Shown piece by piece: positions 27,401 to 35,728 of a stretch of DNA of 62,175 nt (the first letter of the stretch is position 1; each line of letters begins with the position of its first letter). Made by a program: the position numbers and the translations under genes. Origin of the DNA: a virus; the IMG/VR virus record IMGVR_UViG_3300037189_001089, positions 1 to 62,175 of that record; one strand, written 5' to 3'. The notes under the pieces are model-generated. The model did not search any database, was not told the DNA's origin, and saw nothing but the letters and a program-made list of their open reading frames with translations.

Positions 27401-30400
27401 CTAGAAGCTGCCATCTCACCAATCTTTGTCTTAGATAGTAAAGATGTAATTTCAATCAGAGCGAACATGGCTGAGGACAATCCAAAAATTGCTCCAGAAA
27501 CAGCAGATATTTCTCCACCAAATACTGTCAAAATACCAGAAACTGCTGAGATTCCCAGTGAGGCCTTTGATAGCCTATCTGTAAATAGTTCTAGACCCTG
27601 TTTTGTTTTTCCAATAGGTCCATCTGATTGCATTAGTGGACCAATAAATCCCTGCTCTCCTGGACTTCTTAATGCCCTGCCATCTGAGCGAGCTCTCCTT
27701 GGACCTCTTGCTGTTTGTGTTCCAGCTGGCATGCTTGCTTGTGCAAGAGCTGCGGCAATTATTGGATCAGTCGTTGCTCTTCTAGGTCCTCTTGCAGTTC
27801 CTGTTGCGCCTGTAACAACAGCAGTTCCGATTTGTTGTCCTGCAGCCTTTGCGTCATCAGTAGACTGTCTAATTCCATCAATAGCTCCGATACCAATATT
27901 TTTACCAGCATTTTTTGCTTCTTTTGATGGAGATGCTTGCCTTGTTGATTCTTTAATTCCTTGGGAAGCATTTTGTGTTACTTTAATTCCAATAAATTCA
28001 CCAGCTTTTTTAGCTGCATTCGTTGCTCTTGGATCATTAACAATTTCTTGCATTGATGACATTACGGGATCAAGAACATGGCCCATCTGCATGTCTTTGG
28101 CAGACCCTCCAGTTCTTCTTTCAAAGAATGCCCTGGAGCCACCTCGCATTCCAGCGGTATTGTAGGATCTTATGCCAGTTTGTCTAAAATCAAAAGCTCC
28201 CTTTCTTGCACGTTCTAGGTTAGTTCCACCTTCTCGTCTTGGCATTGTTGGGATTGTTCCAAAAAAGTCTTCATCAAGACCAAAAGTTTTTCTTACCACT
28301 CCACGATCAACATCAGACTTAATTTGATTTACTTGCTCTTCAACTGATCTTCCTGCTGACTGCCATGATTTTCTATATCTTTCATTAGAGTCTTTTATAT
28401 CTGCAAAAGTTGTTTCAAACTCTGCATTAAGTTTTTCTGTAAATTGTGCTGTTAGTGATTCAAAGTCTTTGCCTATAGCGTCAAAAGAGCCAGCCTTAAC
28501 CTGAGCCTGGCTAGGAGTAATTCCTCTAGCTTCGCCAATTCTCATTGCTAAAGGTGCTAGAATCTGCTCAAAGCTTTCGGTCATTCCAGCTTTTTTGGCC
28601 ATATTTTCAGATCCAGGCTGTAGTCTTAGCCCAAACTCTGCAAACATTCTTACTAGTTTGTCGTTACCACCAACAAGTCCACCATTTTGGAATCCAGGGA
28701 TCTTTCCGCTGTTAATTGCCTCTAATAGTGGCAAGAAAACCTTTGCCTGATCTTTTTTAATTACAAACTCACCTGGTGTTAGCATTGCTGGAACGGTGTC
28801 TCTATTACCAGAACCACCTACAAATCCTCCAGATGCAAACTTTTGAGTTCCAGGCCCAAACTTTCCAGATAGCATCATGCCTGGGTTGAGGGACGCAAAC
28901 CTTGCTCCAGCAGCCACAGCTTGGCTGTATGCGTCACGAAGCTTGTCTACTGCAATCTTCTCAGCTGTAAAACGCTGTATAAGGTTTGAGTGAGCCTGGT
29001 CTAGTGATGCTGCTGCTGCAGCTGCTTCCATTTGCTCAGTAGTCATGTACTGAGTTTCATCCCCAATGCCCTGAGCTTGACCAGTAATTTTTAGGTATCC
29101 AAGACGAACGGTAGCAAAGAATTTAATCATGTTAGCAATACCATTATTAATCAAACCAAATGTCATCAGGGCAACTGGACCCAGACCACCAATAACTGTT
29201 ATTGCAGTACCTATACCTTTTTGTACTGCATCTGGAAGATTATTAAATGCCTTTAGAAGGTTTGTTCCAAACTCAACAAATGGTGTTGCAATTTGAACAA
29301 ACAGTTCTCCAATAGGAGCAAGTGCAACCTTAAGGCCTTCTACTGCCTTTCTAAATTTATTCATTGAGGAAGCAGCCTGAACACCCAACTCACTCTCAGA
29401 AAGATCAGCTAGGTCTTGAGCGCTTGTTCCCGCTAGCTCTAAAACCCTTTGTGCCTGAGTTCCTTCTCTTGTTATGTTATCAAACAGTGCAGATATACGT
29501 GCAAACTGGAACTTTCCAAATAGCTGTTCAATAGCTTGAGCTCTTCTTAGTGGATCTAGCTTGTCAAGTGCTTGTGCAAATGAGAATACAATTCCTGCTA
29601 TATCCCCCTGATTTGCAGAAATAATTCCTTTAATATTAATTCCAACACCAGCAAGCATTTGAGCTGCTTTTTCAGTTGGGTTAATCAATGATGCGAGACC
29701 TGACTTTAGAGCGTTAGCACCTTGAGCTGCGTTAATGCCGCCCTCTTTCATGGCTGCTAGGAAAAAAGCAAGATCTCTTACGTCTCCGCCAAGCTGCTGA
29801 ATTACTGGAGCAACCCTTGGAACTGCCTCTGTAATATCTGAAAGAGCAACGACTGTTTGGTTTTCAACAGCGTTCAAAAAGTCAATTTCGCCAGCTAGGC
29901 TTGCAGATGATAACTGGAATGCGTTCTGCAATGAAATTGTCGTTTCAAGAGCTTTCTGCATATCCAATTGACCCAATACAGATAGCTTTAGTGCTGCTGC
30001 TGTTTGGTTCTGAAGATCTAGCCCAGCAAAACCTGCAGCAGCTGCATCTGCAGCGATGTCTAACGACTCTGCAACAGAAATACCATAAGCAGTAAACGCC
30101 TCTCCAAGCTGAACAATATCTTTAAGGGCTTGCTCTCTTTCAGCTGCTGGAGTAAACAAATCTCCATATACTTTTCTAAACTTTAGAGCAGCTTGCTCCA
30201 TGTCAAAGAATACACGACCTGCAGTCATACCAAGGGTAGCCAAGGGGAGAGTAAAACCAACCATAAGCTGGCGACCAGCCCACTGGGTATTCTTACCAAA
30301 GTTTAGAAGATTGGTCGATCCTTGCTTTATAAGCTGATTAAAGATAACCTGTTTTTGGGCAGCAATTGCAGTCTGAGTTCCCAGGTCTTTCATATCAAGA

Positions 30401-30843
30401 ACTGTTGGTCTAACAGCAATTGCCTGCATAGCACCAGAGGCATCACGCCCCATCTTGATGTATTGGGTTTGAAGAGTTTTTACTCTTTCAATTGCAGTCT
30501 TTTCAATAGTGCTAAATTCAGCTGCAAAGTTTTTACCAAATGTTTTTGTTGCACCTGCGGCAAATCTAAAATACTCCCTGATTGAAAACTTGTTTTTCTC
30601 AAGTGAGTTTGTAAAAGATTCGGCTGTTGTGCGTACAGTTTTTAGTTCTGCAGAAAACCCCTGAATAGCGTTTATACTATTCAGGAAGTTTCTCTGTAGA
30701 TCCCGCTGTGCTGTTGCAGCAGTAGCGCTAGACTTTGCTACTGACTGGTGAAACTGTGAAATCTGTTTCTGAAGGGATTTAAGCTGGTTTAATGCCTGTG
30801 TAGTTTCAATTCCTACATTAATATTGGCATTAAGATCAGCCAT
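24439..30843 (-). CDS. Tape measure protein
   Basis: A 2134-residue protein that sets tail length and is carried in the tail lumen. The N-terminal 150 residues are helical and coiled-coil-like (ALNQLKSLQKQISQFHQSVA). Hydrophobic segments near 560-590 and 1110-1220 could span a membrane during DNA entry. A long coiled coil runs about 1700-1920. The motif DTVPAMLTPGEFVI occurs twice, near residues 683 and 2014, each followed by related sequence; ARGPRRA also appears twice near 1020-1050. The known scaling of about 0.15 nm per residue suggests a tail near 320 nm (inference). It sits between the chaperones and the distal tail gene, as expected. The ribosome site is AAAGGTGA. Confidence 0.95.
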   Translation of the reverse strand: MADLNANINVGIETTQALNQLKSLQKQISQFHQSVAKSSATAATAQRDLQRNFLNSINAIQGFSAELKTVRTTAESFTNSLEKNKFSIREYFRFAAGATKTFGKNFAAEFSTIEKTAIERVKTLQTQYIKMGRDASGAMQAIAVRPTVLDMKDLGTQTAIAAQKQVIFNQLIKQGSTNLLNFGKNTQWAGRQLMVGFTLPLATLGMTAGRVFFDMEQAALKFRKVYGDLFTPAAEREQALKDIVQLGEAFTAYGISVAESLDIAADAAAAGFAGLDLQNQTAAALKLSVLGQLDMQKALETTISLQNAFQLSSASLAGEIDFLNAVENQTVVALSDITEAVPRVAPVIQQLGGDVRDLAFFLAAMKEGGINAAQGANALKSGLASLINPTEKAAQMLAGVGINIKGIISANQGDIAGIVFSFAQALDKLDPLRRAQAIEQLFGKFQFARISALFDNITREGTQAQRVLELAGTSAQDLADLSESELGVQAASSMNKFRKAVEGLKVALAPIGELFVQIATPFVEFGTNLLKAFNNLPDAVQKGIGTAITVIGGLGPVALMTFGLINNGIANMIKFFATVRLGYLKITGQAQGIGDETQYMTTEQMEAAAAAASLDQAHSNLIQRFTAEKIAVDKLRDAYSQAVAAGARFASLNPGMMLSGKFGPGTQKFASGGFVGGSGNRDTVPAMLTPGEFVIKKDQAKVFLPLLEAINSGKIPGFQNGGLVGGNDKLVRMFAEFGLRLQPGSENMAKKAGMTESFEQILAPLAMRIGEARGITPSQAQVKAGSFDAIGKDFESLTAQFTEKLNAEFETTFADIKDSNERYRKSWQSAGRSVEEQVNQIKSDVDRGVVRKTFGLDEDFFGTIPTMPRREGGTNLERARKGAFDFRQTGIRSYNTAGMRGGSRAFFERRTGGSAKDMQMGHVLDPVMSSMQEIVNDPRATNAAKKAGEFIGIKVTQNASQGIKESTRQASPSKEAKNAGKNIGIGAIDGIRQSTDDAKAAGQQIGTAVVTGATGTARGPRRATTDPIIAAALAQASMPAGTQTARGPRRARSDGRALRSPGEQGFIGPLMQSDGPIGKTKQGLELFTDRLSKASLGISAVSGILTVFGGEISAVSGAIFGLSSAMFALIEITSLLSKTKIGEMAASRAATVAQGMGGTVSTLLGSGGFLTRIANGFKFVLRFLGPVGIGLSALAVAMPFVISLYEEQKRKMEAFGNIIGVTADQIKFLGEQSQTAVTTTSGFDTAAFGGSAELGTEAAAENEKNEQFLEQFKTQIDAAKSGAVSSVNEALRVLAFRLSSSGLPEDVVSATIAGIIRASKRTDLEFDFNSVGISESNFNRLLGDIKTRVQNINKAQANAPTTGGFQSATINVPGTKQVTQQTQQEIEDLGSVAAGSMQGIATQLAGQKITIDEYRKSFDELKLSLLEVDESAQDAAINSAIDKIFPENKDLADGIKGVDDLNKKMLLLQLAGVGPANAEMQKFIDMATDGKVSTGAFTNAIKLQTNAQQNLNVETKAGAVITEQAAEANAIRDKIGVYKDLKAAGVDAALAYKIAGDAALTEGYKTALAAGSLNEWIAGVQELDKLTAKFEGMDPTRTAGGSSPIQDAIENLKKQRQEVLNTSRAYAELRKMGLSAAEAFKFAQNPDLLSAMNAGVKAGSRQWAELVRRIEAAERATRKWQNTTVQGKTEAFMDVYNKVADLFSVEEQVLRAAFEATTRADNQLIKSLEDKIESFNRQLQEYSADLDGISEKEDEINKAYDNKVKALEQTKRLNDDILRQQKSQLSIADALSQGDVAGAASAIQDLRAQNAASALQAQGDQLQLAREAQIASLKTPDGLTRAQVEEKIKQVKKEIAIIETGALQQARDRVKIAQDELDKNIESKKVAGLTRAEWEKQKLAIDQAKARAEIYDGEVKKALKNVQGIVAEWGKLNTTIVTKNRIEQEVVSSGGNFGSPANTQNKNTFNAAAARNAAAGKAKQELLARTIRNINVTRRASGGMIKRFAFGGMAMGSDTVPAMLTPGEFVINRRATNRFKPLLESINNGSMSDLSGLGFNKPVYNMPGKNYSNLGTSGISYATSGPTESSTAIDNSVYNYSLNVNVEGTNATPDQIANVVMRKLQTVGSQRVRGQVVR

Positions 30844-30866
30844 CTAGTTCACCTTTTTCTCAGATA

Positions 30867-31172
30867 TTATTCAGATGACCCGCCAAGAACGGTACCAGAC
30901 GCTGCTTCAACAATTTTGTAAACTGTTGGCAAATCCAAAAGATCTTCTAGTCTTGCTGGGTCTGCCGCTAGTTCAGGCTTGTACTGCTTCATAGCGATTG
31001 CTACACATTCTAGCAAAAGGTTCATTGACTTTTCGTTGTCCTCTGCTACTGAAGCTACCCCTTCAAATTTTTTCATAAATGGCTTAAGAAGTGAAATTTT
31101 TAGTGGACGTACCTCAATTGTTGTTCCGTCAATTAGTGTTAGTGTTTCAGGTGTGTATGTTGTTGTTGCCAT
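30867..31172 (-). CDS. Tail assembly chaperone, short form
   Basis: A 101-residue protein directly upstream of the tape measure gene, where tail assembly chaperones lie. It is a paralog of the N-terminal half of the next gene: both have an IDG/VDGxxIEV strand, PLK, and the shared stretch ECxAIAMKQY near residue 55-65. It corresponds to a G-type chaperone without the T extension. AAGGAG precedes the ATG, and an extended -10 promoter lies in the gap. No slippery site leading into another frame was found at its end. Confidence 0.75.
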   Translation of the reverse strand: MATTTYTPETLTLIDGTTIEVRPLKISLLKPFMKKFEGVASVAEDNEKSMNLLLECVAIAMKQYKPELAADPARLEDLLDLPTVYKIVEAASGTVLGGSSE

Positions 31173-31210
31173 TATTTCTCCTTGTTCTACCCGTAATTAG
31201 GTTATAAATA

Positions 31211-31219
31211 ATTATATCA
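31211..31219 (-). promoter_or_regulatory. Extended -10 promoter (TGATATAAT) for the short chaperone
   Basis: An exact copy of TGATATAAT on the minus strand in a 51-base gap. The implied leader is about 32 bases and contains AAGGAG. Confidence 0.6.
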
Positions 31220-31224
31220 CAAAG

Positions 31225-31959
31225 CTAGTTATTTTTGAGTACTGTTGGATCTCTAAGGTCTTCATACGAAAGCCCCATTCCAATTCCAAATCCAGCCTGT
31301 TTTGCTGCAATTCCCTGCAAAGCAAGAATATCTTTTGCATCAGTGGCCCTACCACCTGAGGCCACCCTAGCCTTAAGGTTTTCCCATTCTTGCTGACCCT
31401 TAACCTTGCCATCATCTTTGCCAACCTGCTCATCTAGGTTAATGCCCTGTATAGCTGCTAGAAACTTTTTTTCTTCATAGTCAAGCTCTCTTGTAATTGA
31501 TAAGATTTGCATTAACTCTTCTATAGATATAGAGGACTCTAACTCGTCAAAATTCTTCCAGATTCCCAGCAAAAATACCTCAGTTTCAAGCTTAGCCAGA
31601 TCTAGGTTTTCCCAGGTTGTAGGCTTGTCATTTTCCTTAGTGTCGTCTTCAGCAATTTCTTCTTTTTGTTTTTTAAGATTTAGCCCTGATGAATAGTTCA
31701 ATAAATCATATAGGGTTTCTAGGTCAAAGCTATCTTCAATGTCTAATGGGGAGGCAAAGTGTTTTGGCATATATTGCTTCATGGCTATAAACGCACATTC
31801 AGCCAAAACGGCAAAGGTTTCTTCCTCTGTTCTGGACTCTTCAATTTTTGAAAAGGCATTCATTAATTCTTTTAAGTATTTTATTTTTAGTGGAATAACT
31901 TCAATTTCTAGGCCATCCACTGTGACAATTTTGTTTGTTTTGTATATCTCTGTAGGCAT
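31225..31959 (-). CDS. Tail assembly chaperone, long form
   Basis: A 244-residue protein. Residues 1-95 are paralogous to the short chaperone (LEIEVIPLKIKYLKELMNAF and ECAFIAMKQYMP). Residues about 110-244 form an extra domain ending in GIGMGLSYEDLRDPTVLKNN, which fits the T part of G-T chaperones. In most siphoviruses the long form is made by a programmed frameshift; here it is a single open frame. The ATG lies only 6 bases from a TAAAAT element, so the mRNA is probably leaderless. It helps load the tape measure protein and recruit tube subunits. Confidence 0.75.
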   Translation of the reverse strand: MPTEIYKTNKIVTVDGLEIEVIPLKIKYLKELMNAFSKIEESRTEEETFAVLAECAFIAMKQYMPKHFASPLDIEDSFDLETLYDLLNYSSGLNLKKQKEEIAEDDTKENDKPTTWENLDLAKLETEVFLLGIWKNFDELESSISIEELMQILSITRELDYEEKKFLAAIQGINLDEQVGKDDGKVKGQQEWENLKARVASGGRATDAKDILALQGIAAKQAGFGIGMGLSYEDLRDPTVLKNN

Positions 31960-31965
31960 TGTTTA

Positions 31966-31974
31966 ATTTTACCA
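31966..31974 (-). promoter_or_regulatory. Extended -10 promoter (TGGTAAAAT), probably giving a leaderless mRNA
   Basis: On the minus strand TGGTAAAAT is followed by six bases and then the ATG at 31959. Transcription starting about 7 bases after the -10 would begin at the start codon itself. It lies just after a strong terminator. Confidence 0.6.
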
Positions 31975-31980
31975 CAAAAC

Positions 31981-32009
31981 GACAAAACCCACCACAATTA
32001 AGTGATGGG
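31981..32009 (-). terminator. Intrinsic terminator after the major tail gene
   Basis: Stem 31988-31995 with 32002-32009 (8 pairs, one G-U), 6-base loop, followed on the minus strand by TTTTGTCGTTTT. It lies between the major tail gene and the chaperones, where phages commonly limit readthrough. Confidence 0.78.
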
Positions 32010-32030
32010 CTTGTCTTTTAGCTTTACAGA

Positions 32031-32696
32031 CTATGATGCAGGAGTAATCGTACGGTCGACGATTCTTCCATATGTTCCCTGACTGTCGTCTGGAAGCAAA
32101 CGGAATGAAACCTCAAACATAGAAGCCTCATCACGCTTTGCAGATACAGTAACGTTTTCAATTGAAAGTGCACGGTATGCTACGTAGACACGCTCTATTA
32201 GAGAGCCTTCTGCACAGTCTCCTGTTCCTGGTCCAACAGCTACCAAGCCACGCTCAACTGGACATTCTCCAAGCTCTCCAGCAGAAAGGTTTAGAGACCT
32301 TCCATCTGATGTGCCCTTGTCTCCAGTAAGCTGGTTGTCACCGTAAGCCAAAGCAACAAGAAGGTTCTCAAGTGTTGCTTCAGCAAAAGCTGTAACAAGA
32401 TTAACCTGCATTCCCTGCTTAAATAGCTTTGCTACGTCAAGTAGCTGGTCAACCTGAACTTCTCCGAAATCTGGCTGGAACTGTAGTTCTAGACCGTTCA
32501 TTGTGTAACCAATGTTACGGAATCCATCTGCGCTGGTGTAGTTGTTTGCCTCGTTAGCTCCGTCCTGCAGGGTCTCACGATAAGACTCTGAAGCAACAAA
32601 GTCCAACTCCGTGTCAGGAGAAAGAACTGTGTCAGCTACGAAAAACGATGCTGCACCCACGATGATGTTATTAGAATTTCCACGTGTATATGCCAT
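32031..32696 (-). CDS. Major tail (tube) protein
   Basis: A 221-residue protein beginning MAYTRGNSNNIIVGAASFFV. Size, beta-rich composition and the region NYTSADGFRNIGYTMNGLEL fit siphovirus tube subunits. It sits after the tail terminator and before the chaperones, with its own promoter and terminator, as expected of a very abundant protein. Its ribosome site AAAGAGGTG is strong. Confidence 0.85.
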   Translation of the reverse strand: MAYTRGNSNNIIVGAASFFVADTVLSPDTELDFVASESYRETLQDGANEANNYTSADGFRNIGYTMNGLELQFQPDFGEVQVDQLLDVAKLFKQGMQVNLVTAFAEATLENLLVALAYGDNQLTGDKGTSDGRSLNLSAGELGECPVERGLVAVGPGTGDCAEGSLIERVYVAYRALSIENVTVSAKRDEASMFEVSFRLLPDDSQGTYGRIVDRTITPAS

Positions 32697-32757
32697 ATTT
32701 TCACCTCTTTCCTAAATGGTATATTAAGTTATAATGGCGATTGTTTCCTCACGAATA

Positions 32758-32766
32758 AGTATACCA
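32758..32766 (-). promoter_or_regulatory. Extended -10 promoter candidate for the major tail gene
   Basis: Minus strand TGGTATACT in the 80-base gap, with a weak TTTAAA about 16 bases upstream. Leader about 55 bases. The same TGGTATACT occurs at 40348-40356. Confidence 0.5.
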
Positions 32767-32776
32767 GTGTTTTTAT

Positions 32777-33346
32777 TTATTTAAATGTTGAGCCATTTAG
32801 GGCGTGATAGTCGTATTCTATAATGACTTTGGATGCCCATTCGCTCATATTTACTGAATTAAGCTCTAGAATATCCCTTGTTTCGTCTATCTGATATACC
32901 TTAATATTGTGGAAAAAGACGTTAGACGTAACTACCTGGCCATTTAGAGAAATTGGGTTATCTCTAGACCAATCGTTAATCTCTTGAGCTGCTGCGTCTT
33001 CCCTGTCAAGTAGTTGTGAAATAATTATATTAATATTTTGTACTGACTGTACGCTTCCATATATTGTGTAAATTAGCTGTTCTCTTTTTACTGCATAAAA
33101 TGGGCTAGTCCTAAATCTTATTAGTCTGTCATAGGTAATCATTGTTGGCTGTGCTAGCCCAGTATTAGATACTAGCTGCTGATAAATTTCTTCACGCCCA
33201 GTCGTAGTTGGAGCAAAAAACGGTACAATTGTTTGATCTGGGCCTATTCCAACCTTTGTTGGTCCATATTCCGTTCCAAGCTTATCAAATAGGTATGCGT
33301 TAATCCAGTGAGGTGGAAATGGAATTTGCTCTATGTTAATTGTCAT
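32777..33346 (-). CDS. Probable tail terminator/completion protein
   Basis: A 189-residue protein just before the major tail gene in transcription order, the usual site of the tail terminator. It contains REQLIYTIYGSVQSVQNINI and ends in strands (WASKVIIEYDYHAL), in keeping with the alpha/beta fold of those proteins. The ATG overlaps the upstream stop (ATGA). The assignment is positional. Confidence 0.62.
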   Translation of the reverse strand: MTINIEQIPFPPHWINAYLFDKLGTEYGPTKVGIGPDQTIVPFFAPTTTGREEIYQQLVSNTGLAQPTMITYDRLIRFRTSPFYAVKREQLIYTIYGSVQSVQNINIIISQLLDREDAAAQEINDWSRDNPISLNGQVVTSNVFFHNIKVYQIDETRDILELNSVNMSEWASKVIIEYDYHALNGSTFK

Positions 33347-34020
33347 TCAAGACCTACCTTTGCGTTTGCAATCCAAGTAAAGCCAGTTTTAACTCCAAGA
33401 GATCTTCCAGCCTTAGCTCCTGCTGCAAAATTCTTTTTGTAAATAACAGGATTTGAAATATAATTATTTAGTCCAGAAGATCTTAAAAATGCTTGAGTAA
33501 AATAGTTTTGGAAAAACATATCAAATGTTCTTTGGTACGCACCCTGAACTTCTGTTCCTCCAGGATTGTTTATATTAATCTGCTTCTTTGTAAAAACAGT
33601 TTGTCCACCATCTTCAAACACAAGAGCAGAGGCTTTTTTCGGTTTGATGGTAACTGGAACTCCAGCCTCCATAATTCTTGCTTTGTCATAAAACGGTCTG
33701 TTGCTATCTTTTGATATAGATGTTGACTGTCTAAATGTTGACTTTACTGATAGCCCCAAGTTGCTAACGGTATATGTTAAATCAAAAAGTCTTGCTGCTG
33801 GTGAGCCAGTCTGATACCACTCATAAACGTGGTGCAAAGCATAAGAGTCTGATCTCGCCATTGCGTCTATGTATTTGTTTAAAACTTCAATAACACTTTC
33901 ACCTAAGTTATCTAAAAATATTTTCTTGCCAGATTTTGCACCATCAAGGAATCCAGTAGAATACTTAACAATGTTAGTAAGCTGCTTTTCTAGTGCTGTA
34001 GCGTTCATGGTTACTCTCAT
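33343..34020 (-). CDS. Neck protein, HK97 gp10-like
   Basis: A 225-residue protein in the neck block. A helical N-terminus (ALEKQLTNIVKYSTGFLDGA) is followed by a basic, beta-rich region, and the order head closure, this gene, tail terminator matches gp10-type proteins. No specific motif fixes the family, so this is a positional call with moderate support. Confidence 0.6.
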   Translation of the reverse strand: MRVTMNATALEKQLTNIVKYSTGFLDGAKSGKKIFLDNLGESVIEVLNKYIDAMARSDSYALHHVYEWYQTGSPAARLFDLTYTVSNLGLSVKSTFRQSTSISKDSNRPFYDKARIMEAGVPVTIKPKKASALVFEDGGQTVFTKKQININNPGGTEVQGAYQRTFDMFFQNYFTQAFLRSSGLNNYISNPVIYKKNFAAGAKAGRSLGVKTGFTWIANAKVGLE

Positions 34021-34472
34021 TAATTATCTACCGCCTGGTTTTCGGTTTTTCTCCAAACCATCTTGTAGTATTCTACGTTTCCAAATGGGCCAATAAATGG
34101 CTCTATTGTGGCAACCTCGTAGACTGTACCCCTTCCTGACCTAGGTCCAGAAGTTTCCTTATAAAGTAATTCTCCAAATGGAGAGCGAATATTAGTAATT
34201 AGGATGTTTGTGCTAGATTGCTTTGACTCTCTTGAGCTAATTCTTAAGTCTGTCCTAGTTCTTGCTACCAGCTTATTTTCATATTGAACAAAAACTTCTG
34301 GCTTTATATCTTCCTGACCAGCTCCGCCAACACCGTTAGCATTGCAGGCTATGGTACGATCGAACACCCATTCTTTTTTTATTTCTCCATAAGTTCCCTG
34401 ATTAATTATTGGGTAATAAATATCAGCAAGCATTGGATACATGAAGTCTGAAGTGTCTTCGCAGCATTGCAT
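34020..34472 (-). CDS. Probable head closure (stopper) protein
   Basis: A 150-residue beta-rich protein (SSTNILITNIRSPFGELLY, then YEVATIEPFIGPFGNV) lying between the connector-like gene and the gp10-like gene, the standard place for the head stopper. It overlaps both neighbours by one or a few bases. Positional assignment. Confidence 0.6.
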   Translation of the reverse strand: MQCCEDTSDFMYPMLADIYYPIINQGTYGEIKKEWVFDRTIACNANGVGGAGQEDIKPEVFVQYENKLVARTRTDLRISSRESKQSSTNILITNIRSPFGELLYKETSGPRSGRGTVYEVATIEPFIGPFGNVEYYKMVWRKTENQAVDN

Positions 34473-35443
34473 TATAGTATTCCTGGCCTCTTTACGTCTG
34501 TAACATATTTGTCCAAAATTTTGTCAACAAGAATATTCCCTGTACCCTGCAAGGCTGTAGGGTCAATTTTAATCTTAAACTGATCTGTTGAATAATCTGT
34601 TATATATCTCTTAAAGTATTCTAGCTTGCCACAAGCAATATCATTTATTAACATTTTGGTGGCATCCTGAATGTCATAAGGCACAACATTATATCCAACC
34701 TCTAGGTGGAAGATGTAGTCTGCCCCCCTATTAAAAAGAACTCCAGACTTTAGTGCAAGTGTATTTCCACTATCTGAAGTGTCAAACATACTTATTGAAT
34801 CAGATGCTGCCATATCAACACCTACAGGAGCTGATTCAGCACGATTAAAGTCTAGGATTGCATATGTAGGATCTTTGGTTATTGCGGTCTTGTCTTTAGT
34901 AATTACGTAATTCCATTCACCAAGTGCTGGGACCTCTAAAGATGAATCATATGCTAGTTCTGAGTTTTCGTATGCCTTCAAAATTTTATAGGTTTTGTCC
35001 CATAGAGATATGTAATCTGTTCCCTGACCAGTAGTTTCTAACCACTTGGTTTTGAAGTAAAAACCTCCAGTGATTGAATCAATAATAGCTCTAGCAAGCC
35101 TTTCGTTGTATGTTGCTGTAGCTATTTCAGAGGCTGTAGTTCCTAGAGTATTTGGGTCTACGTATGGCCTCTCTACTGTAATGTTGTCTTGAACAACTAT
35201 GTCTCCATCAGTTGTAACCTCAAGCTCATAGGTTTCGTCATACCTTCTAAAGTCGTACTCTACTGAGTCTTCTCCGTAAGTACCTATCCAAGCAACAGAA
35301 AGTATTCCGCTGTTATTTGAGGTTACGGTTTCTTCATATACGACATCAAAGTCGCCATCTCTAATAACTACTTCATATTCAGTAGATGGCTCTAGGGTAT
35401 AGCTAACAAAGCTATTGTATGGGGGTTGCCTAAGTACGATCAC
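34472..35443 (-). CDS. Head-tail connector with an N-terminal beta domain
   Basis: A 323-residue protein starting at a GTG at 35443, with AGGAG about 6 bases upstream. Residues 1-100 look like an Ig-like beta domain (YEVVIRDGDFDVVYEET). The remaining part is of the size and pattern of a head-tail connector or major neck protein, with a helical segment DATKMLINDIACGKLEYFKR near the end. The N-terminal beta domain is an unusual addition and may decorate the neck or attach fibres (inference). Confidence 0.6.
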   Translation of the reverse strand: MIVLRQPPYNSFVSYTLEPSTEYEVVIRDGDFDVVYEETVTSNNSGILSVAWIGTYGEDSVEYDFRRYDETYELEVTTDGDIVVQDNITVERPYVDPNTLGTTASEIATATYNERLARAIIDSITGGFYFKTKWLETTGQGTDYISLWDKTYKILKAYENSELAYDSSLEVPALGEWNYVITKDKTAITKDPTYAILDFNRAESAPVGVDMAASDSISMFDTSDSGNTLALKSGVLFNRGADYIFHLEVGYNVVPYDIQDATKMLINDIACGKLEYFKRYITDYSTDQFKIKIDPTALQGTGNILVDKILDKYVTDVKRPGIL

Positions 35444-35649
35444 TATTTGCTCCTAAGATAAACGCTGGCTACTTCTTCTGGCGTTGCTATGCGAACTGCT
35501 TGATGAGTAGTCCAAAAATCTGATGCCTCTTTGGTTACAATGTTGTAACCTATTTTTAATTCACCAATTCCATATTTAAATAAGTTCTTAGATGAATATA
35601 CGGCAACTTTTTCTTGGTCTTTATCTCTTTTTTCAATAGTCCTAGCCAT
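35443..35649 (-). CDS. Small head-region protein
   Basis: About 68 residues from the ATG at 35649 (MARTIEKRDKDQEKVAVY). The start is fixed by TTGGAG upstream and by a TGATATAAT element at 35666-35674, whose transcript would begin after any earlier start. The protein is short and basic at the N-terminus with a mixed core (YGIGELKIGYNIVTKEA). It may be a capsid-associated protein; function unknown. Confidence 0.68.
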   Translation of the reverse strand: MARTIEKRDKDQEKVAVYSSKNLFKYGIGELKIGYNIVTKEASDFWTTHQAVRIATPEEVASVYLRSK

Positions 35650-35665
35650 AATTTTCTCCAAACTA

Positions 35666-35674
35666 ATTATATCA
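35666..35674 (-). promoter_or_regulatory. Extended -10 promoter (TGATATAAT) after the capsid terminator
   Basis: Exact TGATATAAT on the minus strand, a few bases downstream of the capsid terminator. It would restart transcription for the neck genes. Leader about 10 bases with GGAG. Confidence 0.65.
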
Positions 35675-35681
35675 GAATATA

Positions 35682-35709
35682 ACAAAAGAGGGCAGACTTT
35701 CGTCTGCCC
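35682..35709 (-). terminator. Strong intrinsic terminator after the major capsid gene
   Basis: Stem 35690-35697 with 35702-35709, eight perfect GC-rich pairs closed by a GAAA tetraloop on the minus strand, followed by TCTTTTGTT. It lies 20 bases after the capsid stop. Confidence 0.88.
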
Positions 35710-35728
35710 CCTGATGTGTTAATCAGTT

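Noticed and set aside
27392-28165. A 257-codon open frame on the plus strand.
   Set aside because: It is antisense to the tape measure gene, has no ribosome site and mirrors its Gly/Ala/Ile composition.
31630-31690. A run of six A at codons 96-97 of the long chaperone as a -1 frameshift site.
   Set aside because: The preceding base does not suit P-site re-pairing and the new frame stops after six codons; it would yield a G-sized product but evidence is weak.
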